Of a DNA stretch of 64,000 nt, positions 16,010 through 25,153 are shown in pieces; the first letter of the stretch is position 1, and each line of letters begins with the position of its first letter. Position numbers and translations under genes: made by a program. The notes under the pieces were generated by a model. It saw nothing but the letters and a program-made list of their open reading frames with translations. It was not told the DNA's origin and did not search any database. The stretch is from Pseudarthrobacter chlorophenolicus (GTDB lineage: Bacteria; Actinomycetota; Actinomycetes; Actinomycetales; Micrococcaceae): NCBI RefSeq assembly GCF_000962805.1, contig NZ_JZTW01000001.1:62001-126000 (forward strand), written 5' to 3'.

Positions 16010-18118
16010 ATGACCACCACTGCCACAGCGCCCCACGCCACGCTCGATACCGTGGAGACGGTGCCCAGCTTCATTATGGACTCCTGGTGGACGCCCGAAA
16101 CCGGCGCCGCCGCTGCCACTCCGGTGCGCGACGCCAGCACGGGCGAGCTCCTGGCGAAAGTGAGCACCGAGGGGCTGGACCTGGCGGCGGCTGTGGAATT
16201 CGGCCGGACCACCGGGCAGGCCGAGCTGGGCAAGCTGACCTTCCACCAGCGCGCCCTCAAGCTCAAGGAACTGGCGCAGTACCTGAACGCCCGGCGCGAA
16301 CACTTCTACGGCTTCTCCTACCAGACCGGCGCCACCAAGATCGATTCCATGGTGGACATCGACGGCGGCATCGGCGTCCTCTTCACCTTCGGGTCCAAGG
16401 GCCGGCGTGAACTGCCCAACTCGCAGGTGGTGGTGGACGGCCCCATGGAGGTGCTGTCCAAGGACGGTTCCTTCGCCGGCGAACACATCTACACCCGCAT
16501 CCCCGGTGTCGCGGTACAGATCAACGCCTTCAACTTCCCGGTCTGGGGCATGCTGGAAAAGTTCGCCCCCGCGTTCATTGCCGGCGTCCCCACCATCGTC
16601 AAGCCCGCCACCCCCACCGGCTACGTTGCCGCCGCCGTGGTGAAGGCCATTGTGGAGTCCAACATCCTCCCCAAGGGATCGCTGCAGCTGGTCTCCGGTT
16701 CGGTCCGCGGACTGCTGGACGTGCTGGACTACCGGGACCTCGTGTCCTTCACCGGGTCCGCCGCCACCGCCAAGTCCCTGAAGGCGCACCCGAACGTGGT
16801 GGAGGGCGGCGTCCGGTTCACCTCCGAAACCGACTCCCTCAACGCCGCCATCCTGGGCCCGGACGCCGTGGAGGGCACCCCGGAATTCGAAGCCTTCGTC
16901 AAGTCCGTGGTCACCGAGATGACCGTCAAGGCGGGCCAGAAGTGCACCGCCATCCGCCGCGCCATCGTGCCGCAGGAGCTTGTGCCCGCGGTTTCTGCCG
17001 CGATCGGCAGGCGCATCCAGGAGCGCGTAGTGGTGGGCGATCCGCGCGCCGAGGGCGTCACCATGGGTGCGCTGGCGTCGGTGGAACAGCTGGAGGACGT
17101 CCGGGCCGCCGTGCAGTCCATGCTCGACGCCGGCGGCGAGCTCGCGTACGGAACCCTCGATTCGCCGTCGGTCACCTCCGCCGACGGAACCACCGGCGTG
17201 GTGGACGCCGGCGCATTCATGGCACCTGTGGTCCTGACCTGGGACAACCCGGAAGCTGAGGCCATCCACTCGCTCGAGGCGTTCGGGCCTGTGTCGTCCG
17301 TGATTGGCTACAAGGACCTGGCCGATGCCGTCCGCCTCGCCGCCCGTGGCGGCGGCTCGCTGGTAGCGTCGGTCTGCACCAACGATCCCGACGTGGCGCG
17401 TGAACTGGTCACCGGCATCGCCGCGCACCACGGCCGCGTCCTCATGCTGAACCGCGAGGACGCCCGCACCTCAACCGGCCACGGCTCACCTGTTCCGCAC
17501 CTGGTGCACGGCGGCCCGGGCCGTGCCGGCGGCGGCGAGGAACTCGGCGGAATCCGCTCCGTCCTGCACCACATGCAGCGCACCGCCATCCAGGGCTCAC
17601 CCAACATGCTCACCGCCGTCACCGACGTCTGGCACACCGGGGCGGACCGCAACTTCACCGTCGACACCGAAGGAACCCACCCGTTCCGGAAGCACCTGTC
17701 CACCCTGCGCATCGGCGATGCCGTCCGCTCGGACCTGCGGCAGGTCTCCCTGGAGGACATCACGGCGTTCGCCAACACCACCGGCGACACCTTCTACGCC
17801 CACACCAACCAGGAGGCCGCCGAGGCCAACCCGTTCTTCCCGGGCATCGTGGCGCACGGCTACCTCCTGCTGGCCTGGGGCGCAGGCCTGTTCGTTGAAC
17901 CCGCGCCGGGCCCCGTCCTGGCCAACTACGGGCTGGAGAACCTGCGTTTCATCACTCCTGTGGCCGCCGGCGACTCCATCCGGGTGACCCTCACCGCGAA
18001 GAAGATCACGCCGCGGGAAACTGACGAATACGGCGAGGTGGCCTGGGACGCCGTCCTGACCAACCAGGACGACGAGACCGTGGCCACCTACGACGTCCTC
18101 ACCCTCGTCGAGAAGTAG
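16010..18118 (+). CDS. paaZ: PaaZ bifunctional ring-opening enzyme
   Basis: Phenylacetate catabolism: hydrolyses oxepin-CoA and oxidises the resulting aldehyde to 3-oxo-5,6-dehydrosuberyl-CoA. The 702-residue protein has an N-terminal aldehyde dehydrogenase domain with Cys312 in GQKCTAIRR and a C-terminal MaoC-like hotdog domain from about residue 550, with the hydratase GDTFYAH motif. Both domains look intact. GGAAGGA precedes the ATG. It is divergent from the MenI-like gene and followed by repeat A1. The paaABCDE oxygenase genes are not in the window. Confidence 0.93.
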   Translation: MTTTATAPHATLDTVETVPSFIMDSWWTPETGAAAATPVRDASTGELLAKVSTEGLDLAAAVEFGRTTGQAELGKLTFHQRALKLKELAQYLNARREHFYGFSYQTGATKIDSMVDIDGGIGVLFTFGSKGRRELPNSQVVVDGPMEVLSKDGSFAGEHIYTRIPGVAVQINAFNFPVWGMLEKFAPAFIAGVPTIVKPATPTGYVAAAVVKAIVESNILPKGSLQLVSGSVRGLLDVLDYRDLVSFTGSAATAKSLKAHPNVVEGGVRFTSETDSLNAAILGPDAVEGTPEFEAFVKSVVTEMTVKAGQKCTAIRRAIVPQELVPAVSAAIGRRIQERVVVGDPRAEGVTMGALASVEQLEDVRAAVQSMLDAGGELAYGTLDSPSVTSADGTTGVVDAGAFMAPVVLTWDNPEAEAIHSLEAFGPVSSVIGYKDLADAVRLAARGGGSLVASVCTNDPDVARELVTGIAAHHGRVLMLNREDARTSTGHGSPVPHLVHGGPGRAGGGEELGGIRSVLHHMQRTAIQGSPNMLTAVTDVWHTGADRNFTVDTEGTHPFRKHLSTLRIGDAVRSDLRQVSLEDITAFANTTGDTFYAHTNQEAAEANPFFPGIVAHGYLLLAWGAGLFVEPAPGPVLANYGLENLRFITPVAAGDSIRVTLTAKKITPRETDEYGEVAWDAVLTNQDDETVATYDVLTLVEK

Positions 18119-18144
18119 CCGCCTCCCAAACCCCGCACGTCCTC

Positions 18145-18205
18145 GTTGCCCTATCACTTTTGGTCCCTAAACCGCGGGTTTAGGGACCAAAAGTGATAGG
18201 GCAAC
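18145..18205. repeat. family A long inverted repeat, copy A1
   Basis: A perfect 29-bp inverted repeat (18145-18173 with 18177-18205) and a 3-base loop. It begins GTTGCCCTATCACTTTTGG. It starts 26 bp after the paaZ stop and may end its transcript. Related copies lie at 31249 and 46711. The arms are more A/T-rich than the surrounding DNA. Confidence 0.9.
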
Positions 18206-18280
18206 AGGGGTGTGGGATTAATGGGGGAGGGTGTTTCGCGGCTCGCCGGCGTAAGATTCTGCCTCGTAGGAGGTGGCCAC

Positions 18281-18688
18281 ATGACCCTCAAAATGAGCAC
18301 AGCCACAACCATCCTGCCGGTCGATGACGCATCGCGCGCCCGCAGTTTCTACACCGGGAAACTCGGACTTCCGCACCGCGGCATGACAGACGATGGAAGC
18401 GAATTACTCGGCACCGACGGCGGCCCGATGCTGCAGCTGATGCCGGTTTCGGACGGCAAGCATTCCGAGCACACGGCTTTGAGCTTCGAGGTGACTGACA
18501 TCGAACGGACCGTCCGCGACATGGAAGCCATGGGCGTGCGGTTCCAGGATTACGACCTGCCCAACCTTCGGACCGAAAACCACATCTGCACCACCGACTC
18601 GGAAAAGTGCGCGTGGTTCATGGACACCGAGCACAACATCCTCTGCGTCCACGAGCGGCTGACCGGCCAGCCGGAGTACCAGGTCTAG
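18281..18688 (+). CDS. VOC (glyoxalase/bleomycin resistance) family protein
   Basis: 135-residue cytosolic protein with a single vicinal-oxygen-chelate unit pair: TTILPVDDASRARSFYTGKLGL at the start, then a LGTDGGPMLQLM strand, and a second half with ALSFEVTDIERTVRDMEAMG. Metal-ligand candidates include His and Glu residues in HTALSFEV and NILCVHE. The ATG at 18281 has AGGAGG upstream. Function could be dioxygenase, lyase or drug binding; none is shown. A rho-independent terminator follows. Confidence 0.85.
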   Translation: MTLKMSTATTILPVDDASRARSFYTGKLGLPHRGMTDDGSELLGTDGGPMLQLMPVSDGKHSEHTALSFEVTDIERTVRDMEAMGVRFQDYDLPNLRTENHICTTDSEKCAWFMDTEHNILCVHERLTGQPEYQV

Positions 18689-18703
18689 GAAGCGTTAACA
18701 GCA

Positions 18704-18748
18704 GCAGGGACGCTCCGGTCGGATCGGGGCGCCCCTGCGTTTGTTTTT
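18704..18748 (+). terminator. rho-independent terminator after VOC gene
   Basis: GCAGGG (18704-18709) pairs with CCCTGC (18733-18738), with further GC pairs inside, followed by a T-rich run TTTGTTTTT at 18740-18748. Confidence 0.8.
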
Positions 18749-18778
18749 GCCAAGCCCGATGGCGGGCCGGGCTGGTCC

Positions 18779-19528
18779 CTACTTGGACCAGACGATCGGG
18801 TTCTTGCGGTACGGGTTGTCGCTGGAGCTTGCGTAACTGAAACCAGAATCGGCGTAGTCAGCGGAGACGATCTCGTCGCCGGCGGGGGCGAGGAAGACCT
18901 GGCAGGAGATCATGGTGCTGCCCACCTTGTAGCTCAGGTTGTCACTCGAACCGGTGGTCTCAAACCGCTTGGTGGGGCACTGGTCCAGGGAGCCGAGAAT
19001 GATCAGCTTCTGGGCATCCGTCCCATCCTTCAGCTGGGCGTTCAGGCGGGGCTCGCTGATGCCTGCGGAGGGCTTGCTCAGGCTGTCCAGGGTGTGTTCG
19101 GTGAAGACGTAGTAGGGCGTCTGTCCGGCGAACTTCGCGGCGTCCTTCAGTGCGGCGAGATCGGCCTCGGTTCCCGCGGTGATCTTCGTGACGCTGGTGG
19201 TGTAGGTGGCTTCGGTGTACTTGGCGTCAGCCGGATCCTTACCCGTGTTGGTGTGGGTGACTGCCTTTTCGCCCAGGCCGAGCTTTGTCCCGGGAGCTGT
19301 CAGCTCCTTGGCCGTTCCGGAGGCGCCGGCCGGGGCGGCAGCAGAAGCGCTTGCTGACGCGCTGGCGGAGCTGCTGGGTGACGCCGAAGCAGCTGTGGCC
19401 GCCTCGGTTGACGGCTGGGTTTCTGAAGCCGCAGGCGCCTCCGCGGCACAGGCGGACAGGCCGAGGCCCAGGACGGCGGCGACGCCGAGGGCAATAAATG
19501 GGCGCGAAGAAGTGTGGTTCCGGATCAT
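18779..19528 (-). CDS. exported lipoprotein of unknown function
   Basis: 249-residue predicted lipoprotein: a signal peptide with lipobox LSAC and lipidated Cys27, a Ser/Ala-rich low-complexity linker at about 35-75 (runs of SASASA), then a globular domain of about 170 residues. The domain has two cysteines (LDQCPTKRF and STMISCQVF) that could form a disulphide. It would sit on the outer face of the membrane. No known domain was recognised. The ATG at 19528 is used; an earlier in-frame start adds ten residues. Confidence 0.8.
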   Translation of the reverse strand: MIRNHTSSRPFIALGVAAVLGLGLSACAAEAPAASETQPSTEAATAASASPSSSASASASASAAAPAGASGTAKELTAPGTKLGLGEKAVTHTNTGKDPADAKYTEATYTTSVTKITAGTEADLAALKDAAKFAGQTPYYVFTEHTLDSLSKPSAGISEPRLNAQLKDGTDAQKLIILGSLDQCPTKRFETTGSSDNLSYKVGSTMISCQVFLAPAGDEIVSADYADSGFSYASSSDNPYRKNPIVWSK

Positions 19529-19650
19529 GGTTTCCCCCTGAAGATGTGATGCGAACACGGTAACTATAACGTATGGATTTATTGCACCGTAAGCGTGCTG
19601 GGCAGTTTCAGCGATGCTCGGTGGATTGGTTCAATTCTAAGGCGCAGCAG

Positions 19651-19690
19651 AAAGCCCCGCGATGGGCAGTGCTGCCCATCGCGGGGCCTT
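19651..19690 (-). terminator. 15-bp hairpin, terminator of the 19741 gene
   Basis: GCCCCGCGATGGGCA at 19654-19668 pairs perfectly with 19673-19687 around a 4-base loop. Read on the minus strand it ends in a short CTTTCTG run, so it fits the gene at 19741-20046. Confidence 0.75.
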
Positions 19691-19740
19691 GTGGCTACGC
19701 TGCGCGCGCTCCGTGCAGGGCTGCGCCGGTTACGTGTCCG

Positions 19741-20046
19741 TCAGGACTCGGCGCCGCCGTGCAGCCCGTCGTCGCTGCTGTCATCCTCGCGCCCCGTGCC
19801 CTTGCCGGCTTCGCTGCGGTCGGAGAGGTCCATGTTGCCGCGGGCTTCGTCCATGGTGGGGCCGCCGGCGGGGACGCTGTAGGTGTCCGGCCGGATGCCG
19901 TGGGCCTGCTCCTCGATCAGTGCCTGCTCCTCGCTGAAGCGGATGGCGTTGGCCTCGTCGCCGGCGTCGCCGGGGATGTCTTCCCGGAGCTTCGACGGAT
20001 CCGGAACGATGAATCCTGCGTCGGGCTCTTCCTTGTGGGTGCTCAT
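19741..20046 (-). CDS. small acidic hydrophilic protein, unknown function
   Basis: 101-residue protein dominated by Asp, Glu, Gly and Ser, with no hydrophobic segment and a likely disordered C-terminus (GREDDSSDDGLHGGAES). Gene reality is supported by an AGGGAGG-type ribosome site and a strong terminator. No family was recognised. Similar small acidic proteins are common in stress-related loci of Micrococcaceae, but nothing here shows a role. Confidence 0.65.
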   Translation of the reverse strand: MSTHKEEPDAGFIVPDPSKLREDIPGDAGDEANAIRFSEEQALIEEQAHGIRPDTYSVPAGGPTMDEARGNMDLSDRSEAGKGTGREDDSSDDGLHGGAES

Positions 20047-20162
20047 CTTCCCTACCTCCCTGTAATCAGTGGCTTTCTACCACCGTAGCCGTCAAGCGGA
20101 GAAAATACCAAGCACCCTTATTACTTGCTGGGGTGCGTCAGGGCGGGGCGATGACCGTCGTG

Positions 20163-20822
20163 TCAGGCGGTGGGGGAGGCGTGCCCGTGCAGGCCGTCGA
20201 ACGCCATGGTGATGACGTCGTCGGCGAGTCTCTGGGGCGAGAGGGAACCGCCCGGCTTGTACCACTCCACGATGGAGTTGATCATGCCGAACAGAAGGCG
20301 GGTAACCGTGCGCGGGTCAATGTCCTGGCGCAGCGATCCCTCATCGCGGGCGGCGGAAATCAGCGCGGCAACCTTGTGGTCGAATGTTCGGCGGCGTTCC
20401 AGTGCGTCCCGCTCGATCTCCGTGTTGCCCCGCAGCCGGAGCAGCAGCGTGACGAACGGCAGGCGCTCCACGAGGACCGCCACGGTGCGCCGCAGCACGA
20501 ACTCCAGCCGGGCATCGGCAGCCCCTGAAGTTGCCTCGGGCTGTTCGAGAATGGACTCCAGCCCGCCCAGTGCGTGGTCCAGGGCGAGCTTGAGCAGGTC
20601 GCCCTTGGACGGCACATGGTGGTAGATGGCCGACTTGGAGATGCCCAGGTTGTCAGCGAGGATCCCCATGGAGGTCGCATCGTAGCCATGGCGGTTGAAG
20701 ACGTCGACGGCGATGCGCAGCACGGATTGCTGGTCGTAGCCGGGGCGGCCGCGCTTGGCCGCGCCGTTGGCTGACGTGCCGTTGGCGGCTGCGCCGCTGG
20801 TGCTGGTGGTCTGGCTGGGCAT
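20163..20822 (-). CDS. paaR: TetR family regulator, probable PaaR
   Basis: 219-residue repressor. After a low-complexity Ala/Gly/Ser tail, the TetR helix-turn-helix spans about residues 30-75 (AVDVFNRHGYDATSMGILADNLGISKSAIYHHVPSKGDLL). The C-terminal ligand domain is typical in length. It lies next to paaK-paaI, and a half-conserved copy of the operator is 18 bp upstream of its start, so it probably represses itself and the three paa blocks. Phenylacetyl-CoA is the known inducer for PaaR homologues; here that is inferred. Confidence 0.85.
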   Translation of the reverse strand: MPSQTTSTSGAAANGTSANGAAKRGRPGYDQQSVLRIAVDVFNRHGYDATSMGILADNLGISKSAIYHHVPSKGDLLKLALDHALGGLESILEQPEATSGAADARLEFVLRRTVAVLVERLPFVTLLLRLRGNTEIERDALERRRTFDHKVAALISAARDEGSLRQDIDPRTVTRLLFGMINSIVEWYKPGGSLSPQRLADDVITMAFDGLHGHASPTA

Positions 20823-20839
20823 AGTGGCTAGTTTCTCAT

Positions 20840-20851
20840 GAACGGTCGGTC
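20840..20851. promoter_or_regulatory. PaaR-type operator core before paaR
   Basis: The 12-bp core GAnCGnnCGnTC is intact, but the outer TTAC/GTAA flanks are not. It lies between the paaK stop and the paaR start, fitting autoregulation by a weaker site. Confidence 0.6.
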
Positions 20852-20885
20852 GGCCCGGACCGGAGCCCGGACCTGCCGGCTCCGT

Positions 20886-22256
20886 CTAACCCTTGGGCCG
20901 CATGTCGTAGATGCGGCGGAGCTTGCCGTTGGAACGCTCAAGCGACCCGGGATCCACCACGTCCACCGTGCACGAAGAACCCACGTGGATCTTGATCTGT
21001 TCCTTCAAGGCGCGTGCCGCCGTCGTGCTCTGCTCAATGGTGACGGCGTCCCGCCGTTCGATCCGGACGGTCAGCTGGTCCATCCGCTGCCCTTCCGGGC
21101 GGGTGAGCTCGAGCTGGAAGTGCGGGCTGAGCTCGGGGATGCGGAGGGCGATTTCCTCGATCTGGGACGGGAAGAGGTTCACGCCGCGGAGGATGATCAT
21201 GTCGTCGCTGCGGCCGGTGATGCGGCCCATCCGGCGGTGCGCCGGGCGGGCGGTGCCGGGCAGGAGCCGGGTGAGGTCCTTGGTGCGGTAGCGGATGATC
21301 GGCAGGGCTTCCTTGGTGAGCGAGGTGAAGACGAGTTCGCCGTGCTCGCCGTCGCGCAGGACATTTTCCTTGCCCGCCAGCGGGTTGAAGGGGTCGATGA
21401 TTTCCGGGCGGAAATGGTCCTCCCAGATGTGGCTGCCGTCCTGCGTCTCCACGGCCTCGCCGGCCACGCCCGGGCCCATCACCTCGGACAGGCCGTAGAT
21501 GTCGCAGGCCTTGATGTTCATCATGACCTCAAGTTCGTGCCGCATTTCCTGGGTCCACGGCTCGGCGCCGAGTACGGCGAACTTCAGCGACGTGGAGGCG
21601 GGGTCGATGCCCATGTGCGCCATGGCGTCGGCGATGGTGAGCAGGTAGGTGGGCGTAGCCAGGATGGCGTCCGGCTTGAAGTCCTGGATGAGCTGGATCT
21701 GGCGTTCGGTCTGGCCGCCGGACATCGGGATGACGGTGCAGCCCAGGGCTTCGGCGCCGGCATGCGCGCCCAGTCCGCCGGTGAACAGGCCGTAGCCGTA
21801 GGCGTTGTGGACCTTCATGCCGGGGCGGATGCCGGAGGCGCGGAAGCTGCGGGCAACGAGCTTGGCCCAGTCGGCCAGGTCCTGCTTGGTGTAGCCGACG
21901 ACGGTGGGGCGGCCGGTGGTGCCCGAGCTGGCGTGGATGCGGGCTACTTCGCTTTGCGGCACGGCGAACATGCCGAACGGGTATTCGGCGCGGAGGTCGT
22001 CCTTGGTGGTGAAGGGGAAGTTGCCGAGGTCGGCCAGCTCGCGGAGGTCGTTCGGGTGGATGCCGGCCTCGTCGAACTTGCGCTTGTATAGCGGCACGCG
22101 CTCGTAGGCGTAGGAGACGGTGTGCTGGAGGCGGCTGAGCTGGAGCGCCTCGAGTTCGTCGCGGGAGATGGTTTCCTCGCGGTCCAGGACGGCATCGGTG
22201 CCGGTGGCTGCGGTGTCCACGGCGGCGGCAGGGGATTCGGGGGCATGCAGGGTCAT
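20886..22256 (-). CDS. paaK: phenylacetate-CoA ligase
   Basis: ATP-dependent activation of phenylacetate to phenylacetyl-CoA, the first pathway step. 456 residues in the adenylate-forming fold. The P-loop-like ASSGTTGRPTVVGYT lies about residue 105, the adenylate motif YGLSEVMGPG in the middle, and a C-terminal hinge and lid domain holds GRSDDMIILRGVNLFPSQIEE. The start ATG 22256 was chosen over an upstream extension that overlaps paaI; AGGAAAACC precedes it. It lies seven bases after the paaI stop, in one operon. Confidence 0.93.
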   Translation of the reverse strand: MTLHAPESPAAAVDTAATGTDAVLDREETISRDELEALQLSRLQHTVSYAYERVPLYKRKFDEAGIHPNDLRELADLGNFPFTTKDDLRAEYPFGMFAVPQSEVARIHASSGTTGRPTVVGYTKQDLADWAKLVARSFRASGIRPGMKVHNAYGYGLFTGGLGAHAGAEALGCTVIPMSGGQTERQIQLIQDFKPDAILATPTYLLTIADAMAHMGIDPASTSLKFAVLGAEPWTQEMRHELEVMMNIKACDIYGLSEVMGPGVAGEAVETQDGSHIWEDHFRPEIIDPFNPLAGKENVLRDGEHGELVFTSLTKEALPIIRYRTKDLTRLLPGTARPAHRRMGRITGRSDDMIILRGVNLFPSQIEEIALRIPELSPHFQLELTRPEGQRMDQLTVRIERRDAVTIEQSTTAARALKEQIKIHVGSSCTVDVVDPGSLERSNGKLRRIYDMRPKG

Positions 22257-22263
22257 GGTTTTC

Positions 22264-22734
22264 CTACTTCTTGGGGATGGTGCGGCTGCGTCCGCGGAAC
22301 TCGGCGATGAGCTCGCCCGGGGTGCTGGTGGCGGGGTCCGCGCCGGGGGTGTGGGCGTCGGTGGCGAAGATCTGGATGTCGTAGAGGCCGCTGCGGCCGG
22401 CGCTGGAACGGCGGTCTGCCACGGCGGTGAGGACCTGGCCGCGGAAGGCCGGCTTGAGGAAATTGATATCGACGCCGGAGGCAACGGTGATGGTGTTTTC
22501 CTCGCCGGGCGCGGGGCTGATCGGGTTGCACGCGAGGGCGAAGGCGGTGTCGCCGAAGGCGAAGATCATTCCACCGTGGGCCATGCCGAAGCCGTTGAGC
22601 ATTTCCTGCCGGAGCGTCATCCGGATGGTGGCGTGGCCGTCGCTGAGCGCCAGGACCTCGATGCCCATCCACTCGGAGGCGTAGTCGTTTTCCAGGATGG
22701 GGTGGGTGGCCCCGGAGAGTGTTGCTTCAGCCAT
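22264..22734 (-). CDS. paaI: hydroxyphenylacetyl-CoA thioesterase PaaI
   Basis: 156-residue hotdog thioesterase. The core is MLNGFGMAHGGMIFAFGDTAFALACN, with the catalytic acidic residue as Asp in FGDTAF, typical of PaaI. It clears dead-end CoA esters formed in the phenylacetate pathway, releasing CoA. GGAGG lies nine bases before the ATG. First gene of the paaI-paaK operon, with a PaaR-like site 22 bp upstream of its start. Confidence 0.88.
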   Translation of the reverse strand: MAEATLSGATHPILENDYASEWMGIEVLALSDGHATIRMTLRQEMLNGFGMAHGGMIFAFGDTAFALACNPISPAPGEENTITVASGVDINFLKPAFRGQVLTAVADRRSSAGRSGLYDIQIFATDAHTPGADPATSTPGELIAEFRGRSRTIPKK

Positions 22735-22756
22735 GCGTCATTGCCTCCAGCTTTAT

Positions 22757-22778
22757 TTACCGAATGTTCATTAGGTAA
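22757..22778. promoter_or_regulatory. PaaR-type TetR operator upstream of paaI-paaK
   Basis: A 22-bp near-palindrome with half-sites TTACCGAATG and CATTAGGTAA. It keeps the TTAC/GTAA ends of the other sites but has A/T in part of the core (AATG for AACG). It is placed between a weak -10-like stretch and the paaI ribosome site. Confidence 0.75.
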
Positions 22779-23017
22779 TCCCATAAGGGGGTCCGGTGTC
22801 AAGGGTGGGGCCGCCCGGCCCGGGCCTTCCCGCCCAGTTGCTCGGCCGCTCCGGGCGCCTAAGCGGGGGACACGCCGTCGTCCGCGGCGCGCCGCTCGGT
22901 GGGAGGGAAAGCAACCGGGCTGGAACGCACGACGGCGGCGCTCACCTTTGTTCTTTGGGGCGCCGGAGGTGCAAGGATGGGAGGACCGGCACCAGCAAGA
23001 ACAGCAAAGGGCGGACC

Positions 23018-25087
23018 ATGGCCAAAGGCATCTACGTCAGCGCAACCACCCCGGGCTCGGGCAAGTCCCTTGTGGCACTCGGCCTGGCGGACACCCTGCA
23101 CCGGCACGCGGACCGGATCGGCTTCTTCAAGCCAGTGGTCCAGGGCCCGGCGGCCAGCGAGGATCCCATGGTCACGCTGATGAAATCCCGGTTCGCCCTT
23201 GAGGATGAACGCTGCCGCGGCGGCCTCACCTTCGAGGAAGTCCGGACGCTGCTGGCCGAGGGGCAGCGCGAGGAGATCGACGCCCGCTGCGTGGAAATCT
23301 TCGCCGACATTGCCCGGCACTGCGACGTGGTGATCGTGGAGGGGACGGACCTCACGGGCCAGGACGCCGCCGTCGAATTCGACCTCAACGCGCGCCTGGC
23401 CAACAACCTCGCTGCCCCCATCGTTGCCGTGGTGGGCGCCAAGGGAAGGACCGTCGCGGAGGCTGCTGCCGCCGTCGAGGTTGCCCGCAAGGAACTCGCC
23501 GCGGAGAAATGCTCGCTCCTGGCCATCTTGGTCAACCGGGCGGACCCGGACGACCTCGACGCCATCGCCGCCGCCATCAAGCCGGGGGCCTCCAAGCGTC
23601 CCGTCTACGTCCTGCCGGAGCTGGAGGAGATCGCCCGGCCCACCACCGGTGAGGTGGCCGCCGCACTGGGCGTCCGGCAGATCGCCGGCCGGGCGGACAT
23701 GGAACGCGACGTCAAGGACATCAAGGTCGCCGCCATGAACGTGGGCAACTTCCTCAACGTGCTGGACGAGGGCGCCCTGGTGATCGTTCCGGGGGACCGG
23801 GCGGATGTGATGGTGGCCTGCCTGGCGTCGTCGTTCTCGCCGGAGTTTCCGGTGGCCTCAGCCCTCATCCTCACCGGCGGCCTGGCCCCGGACGCCAACA
23901 TCTACCCGCTCCTGGCCCAGGCACCCTTCCCCGTTTTTGCCGCCGGTGCGGACACCTACACCACCGCCCGGCGTGTGTCCGAGGTCCGCAGCGAGATCTG
24001 GTCCGGGCACCGCCGCAAGGTGGCCTCGGCATTGGGCCTGTGGTCCCGGCGCGTGGACGAAGCCGAGCTGGTGGAGCGGCTGCACCTGCCCCGGCCCGAA
24101 CGGATGACGCCGCTGCGCTTCCTGCACGACCTGATCGAACGTGCCCGCGCCCAGCGCCGCCACGTGGTCCTGCCGGAGGGCACGGACGTCCGCATCCTGC
24201 GCGCCGCCGAGATCCTGCACCGCCGCGACGTCTGCGACCTCACGGTCCTCGGCCCGGAATCAGACGTCCGGGAGCTGGCGGCTTCCCGCGGGATCGACCT
24301 CACCGGCATCAACATCGTGGACCCGGCAACCTCCGAGCTGCGGCAGCAGTTCGCCGAAAAGTACGCCGAACTCCGCGCGCACAAGGGCGTTGACCTGGCC
24401 AAGGCGCTCGAAATCATGCAGGACGTCAGCTACTTCGGCACCATGATGGTCCAGCTGGGCGTGGTGGACGGCATGGTGTCCGGTGCCGCGCACACCACCG
24501 CCCACACCATCCGGCCGGCCCTGGAATTCGTGAAGACCCGGGAGGGCGTGAAGATCGTCTCCTCGGTGTTCCTGATGCTCATGCCGGACCGGGTGCTGGT
24601 CTACGGCGACTGCGCCGTCAACCCGGACCCCAACGTGGAGCAGCTGGCGGACATCGCGCTTGCGTCGGCGGAGACGGCAGCACAGTTCGGGGTGGAGCCC
24701 AGGGTGGCCATGCTGTCCTACTCCACCGGCGGGTCCGGTTCAGGCGAGGCCGTGGACGAGGTGCGGCAGGCCACCGAGCTGGTGCGGGAGCGCCGGCCGG
24801 ACCTCGCCGTCGAAGGGCCCATCCAGTACGACGCCGCTGTGGACGCCTCAATCGCCGAGTCCAAGATGCCCGGCTCGTCCGTGGCGGGGCAGGCGACCGT
24901 TTTCATCTTCCCGGACCTGAACACCGGCAACAACACGTACAAGGCCGTTCAGCAGAGCTCCGGGGCTGTCGCCGTCGGGCCTGTCCTGCAGGGCCTGCGG
25001 AAGCCGGTCAACGACCTCTCCCGCGGCTGCACGGTGGAGGACATCGTCAATACGGTGGCCATCACGGCCATCCAGGCGCAGGCCTGA
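23018..25087 (+). CDS. pta: phosphate acetyltransferase, long form
   Basis: Interconverts acetyl-CoA and acetyl phosphate. 689 residues in the three-part long form: an N-terminal P-loop domain (TTPGSGKS, residues 10-17), a central DRTGG domain near 220-330, and the C-terminal PTA catalytic domain from about 370, with SYSTGGSGSGEAVDEV and FPDLNTGNNTYKAVQ. It pairs with ackA at 25600 for acetate overflow or uptake. Unusually, a gene on the other strand lies between them. The ATG at 23018 gives MAKGIYVS, the expected start. Confidence 0.93.
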   Translation: MAKGIYVSATTPGSGKSLVALGLADTLHRHADRIGFFKPVVQGPAASEDPMVTLMKSRFALEDERCRGGLTFEEVRTLLAEGQREEIDARCVEIFADIARHCDVVIVEGTDLTGQDAAVEFDLNARLANNLAAPIVAVVGAKGRTVAEAAAAVEVARKELAAEKCSLLAILVNRADPDDLDAIAAAIKPGASKRPVYVLPELEEIARPTTGEVAAALGVRQIAGRADMERDVKDIKVAAMNVGNFLNVLDEGALVIVPGDRADVMVACLASSFSPEFPVASALILTGGLAPDANIYPLLAQAPFPVFAAGADTYTTARRVSEVRSEIWSGHRRKVASALGLWSRRVDEAELVERLHLPRPERMTPLRFLHDLIERARAQRRHVVLPEGTDVRILRAAEILHRRDVCDLTVLGPESDVRELAASRGIDLTGINIVDPATSELRQQFAEKYAELRAHKGVDLAKALEIMQDVSYFGTMMVQLGVVDGMVSGAAHTTAHTIRPALEFVKTREGVKIVSSVFLMLMPDRVLVYGDCAVNPDPNVEQLADIALASAETAAQFGVEPRVAMLSYSTGGSGSGEAVDEVRQATELVRERRPDLAVEGPIQYDAAVDASIAESKMPGSSVAGQATVFIFPDLNTGNNTYKAVQQSSGAVAVGPVLQGLRKPVNDLSRGCTVEDIVNTVAITAIQAQA

Positions 25088-25090
25088 CGG

Positions 25091-25140
25091 TGGTTGAGCT
25101 TGTCGAAACCGCGTTCCAAGGGTTTCGACAGGCTCAACCA
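25091..25140. terminator. 20-bp inverted repeat after pta
   Basis: TGGTTGAGCTTGTCGAAACC at 25091-25110 pairs with 25121-25140, with one G-T type mismatch and a 10-base loop, three bases after the pta stop. Sequences like GGTTTCGACAGGCTCAACC are widely dispersed in actinobacterial genomes; only this copy was seen in the window. It probably works as a terminator. Confidence 0.7.
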
Positions 25141-25153
25141 TCGGCAATGGTGC

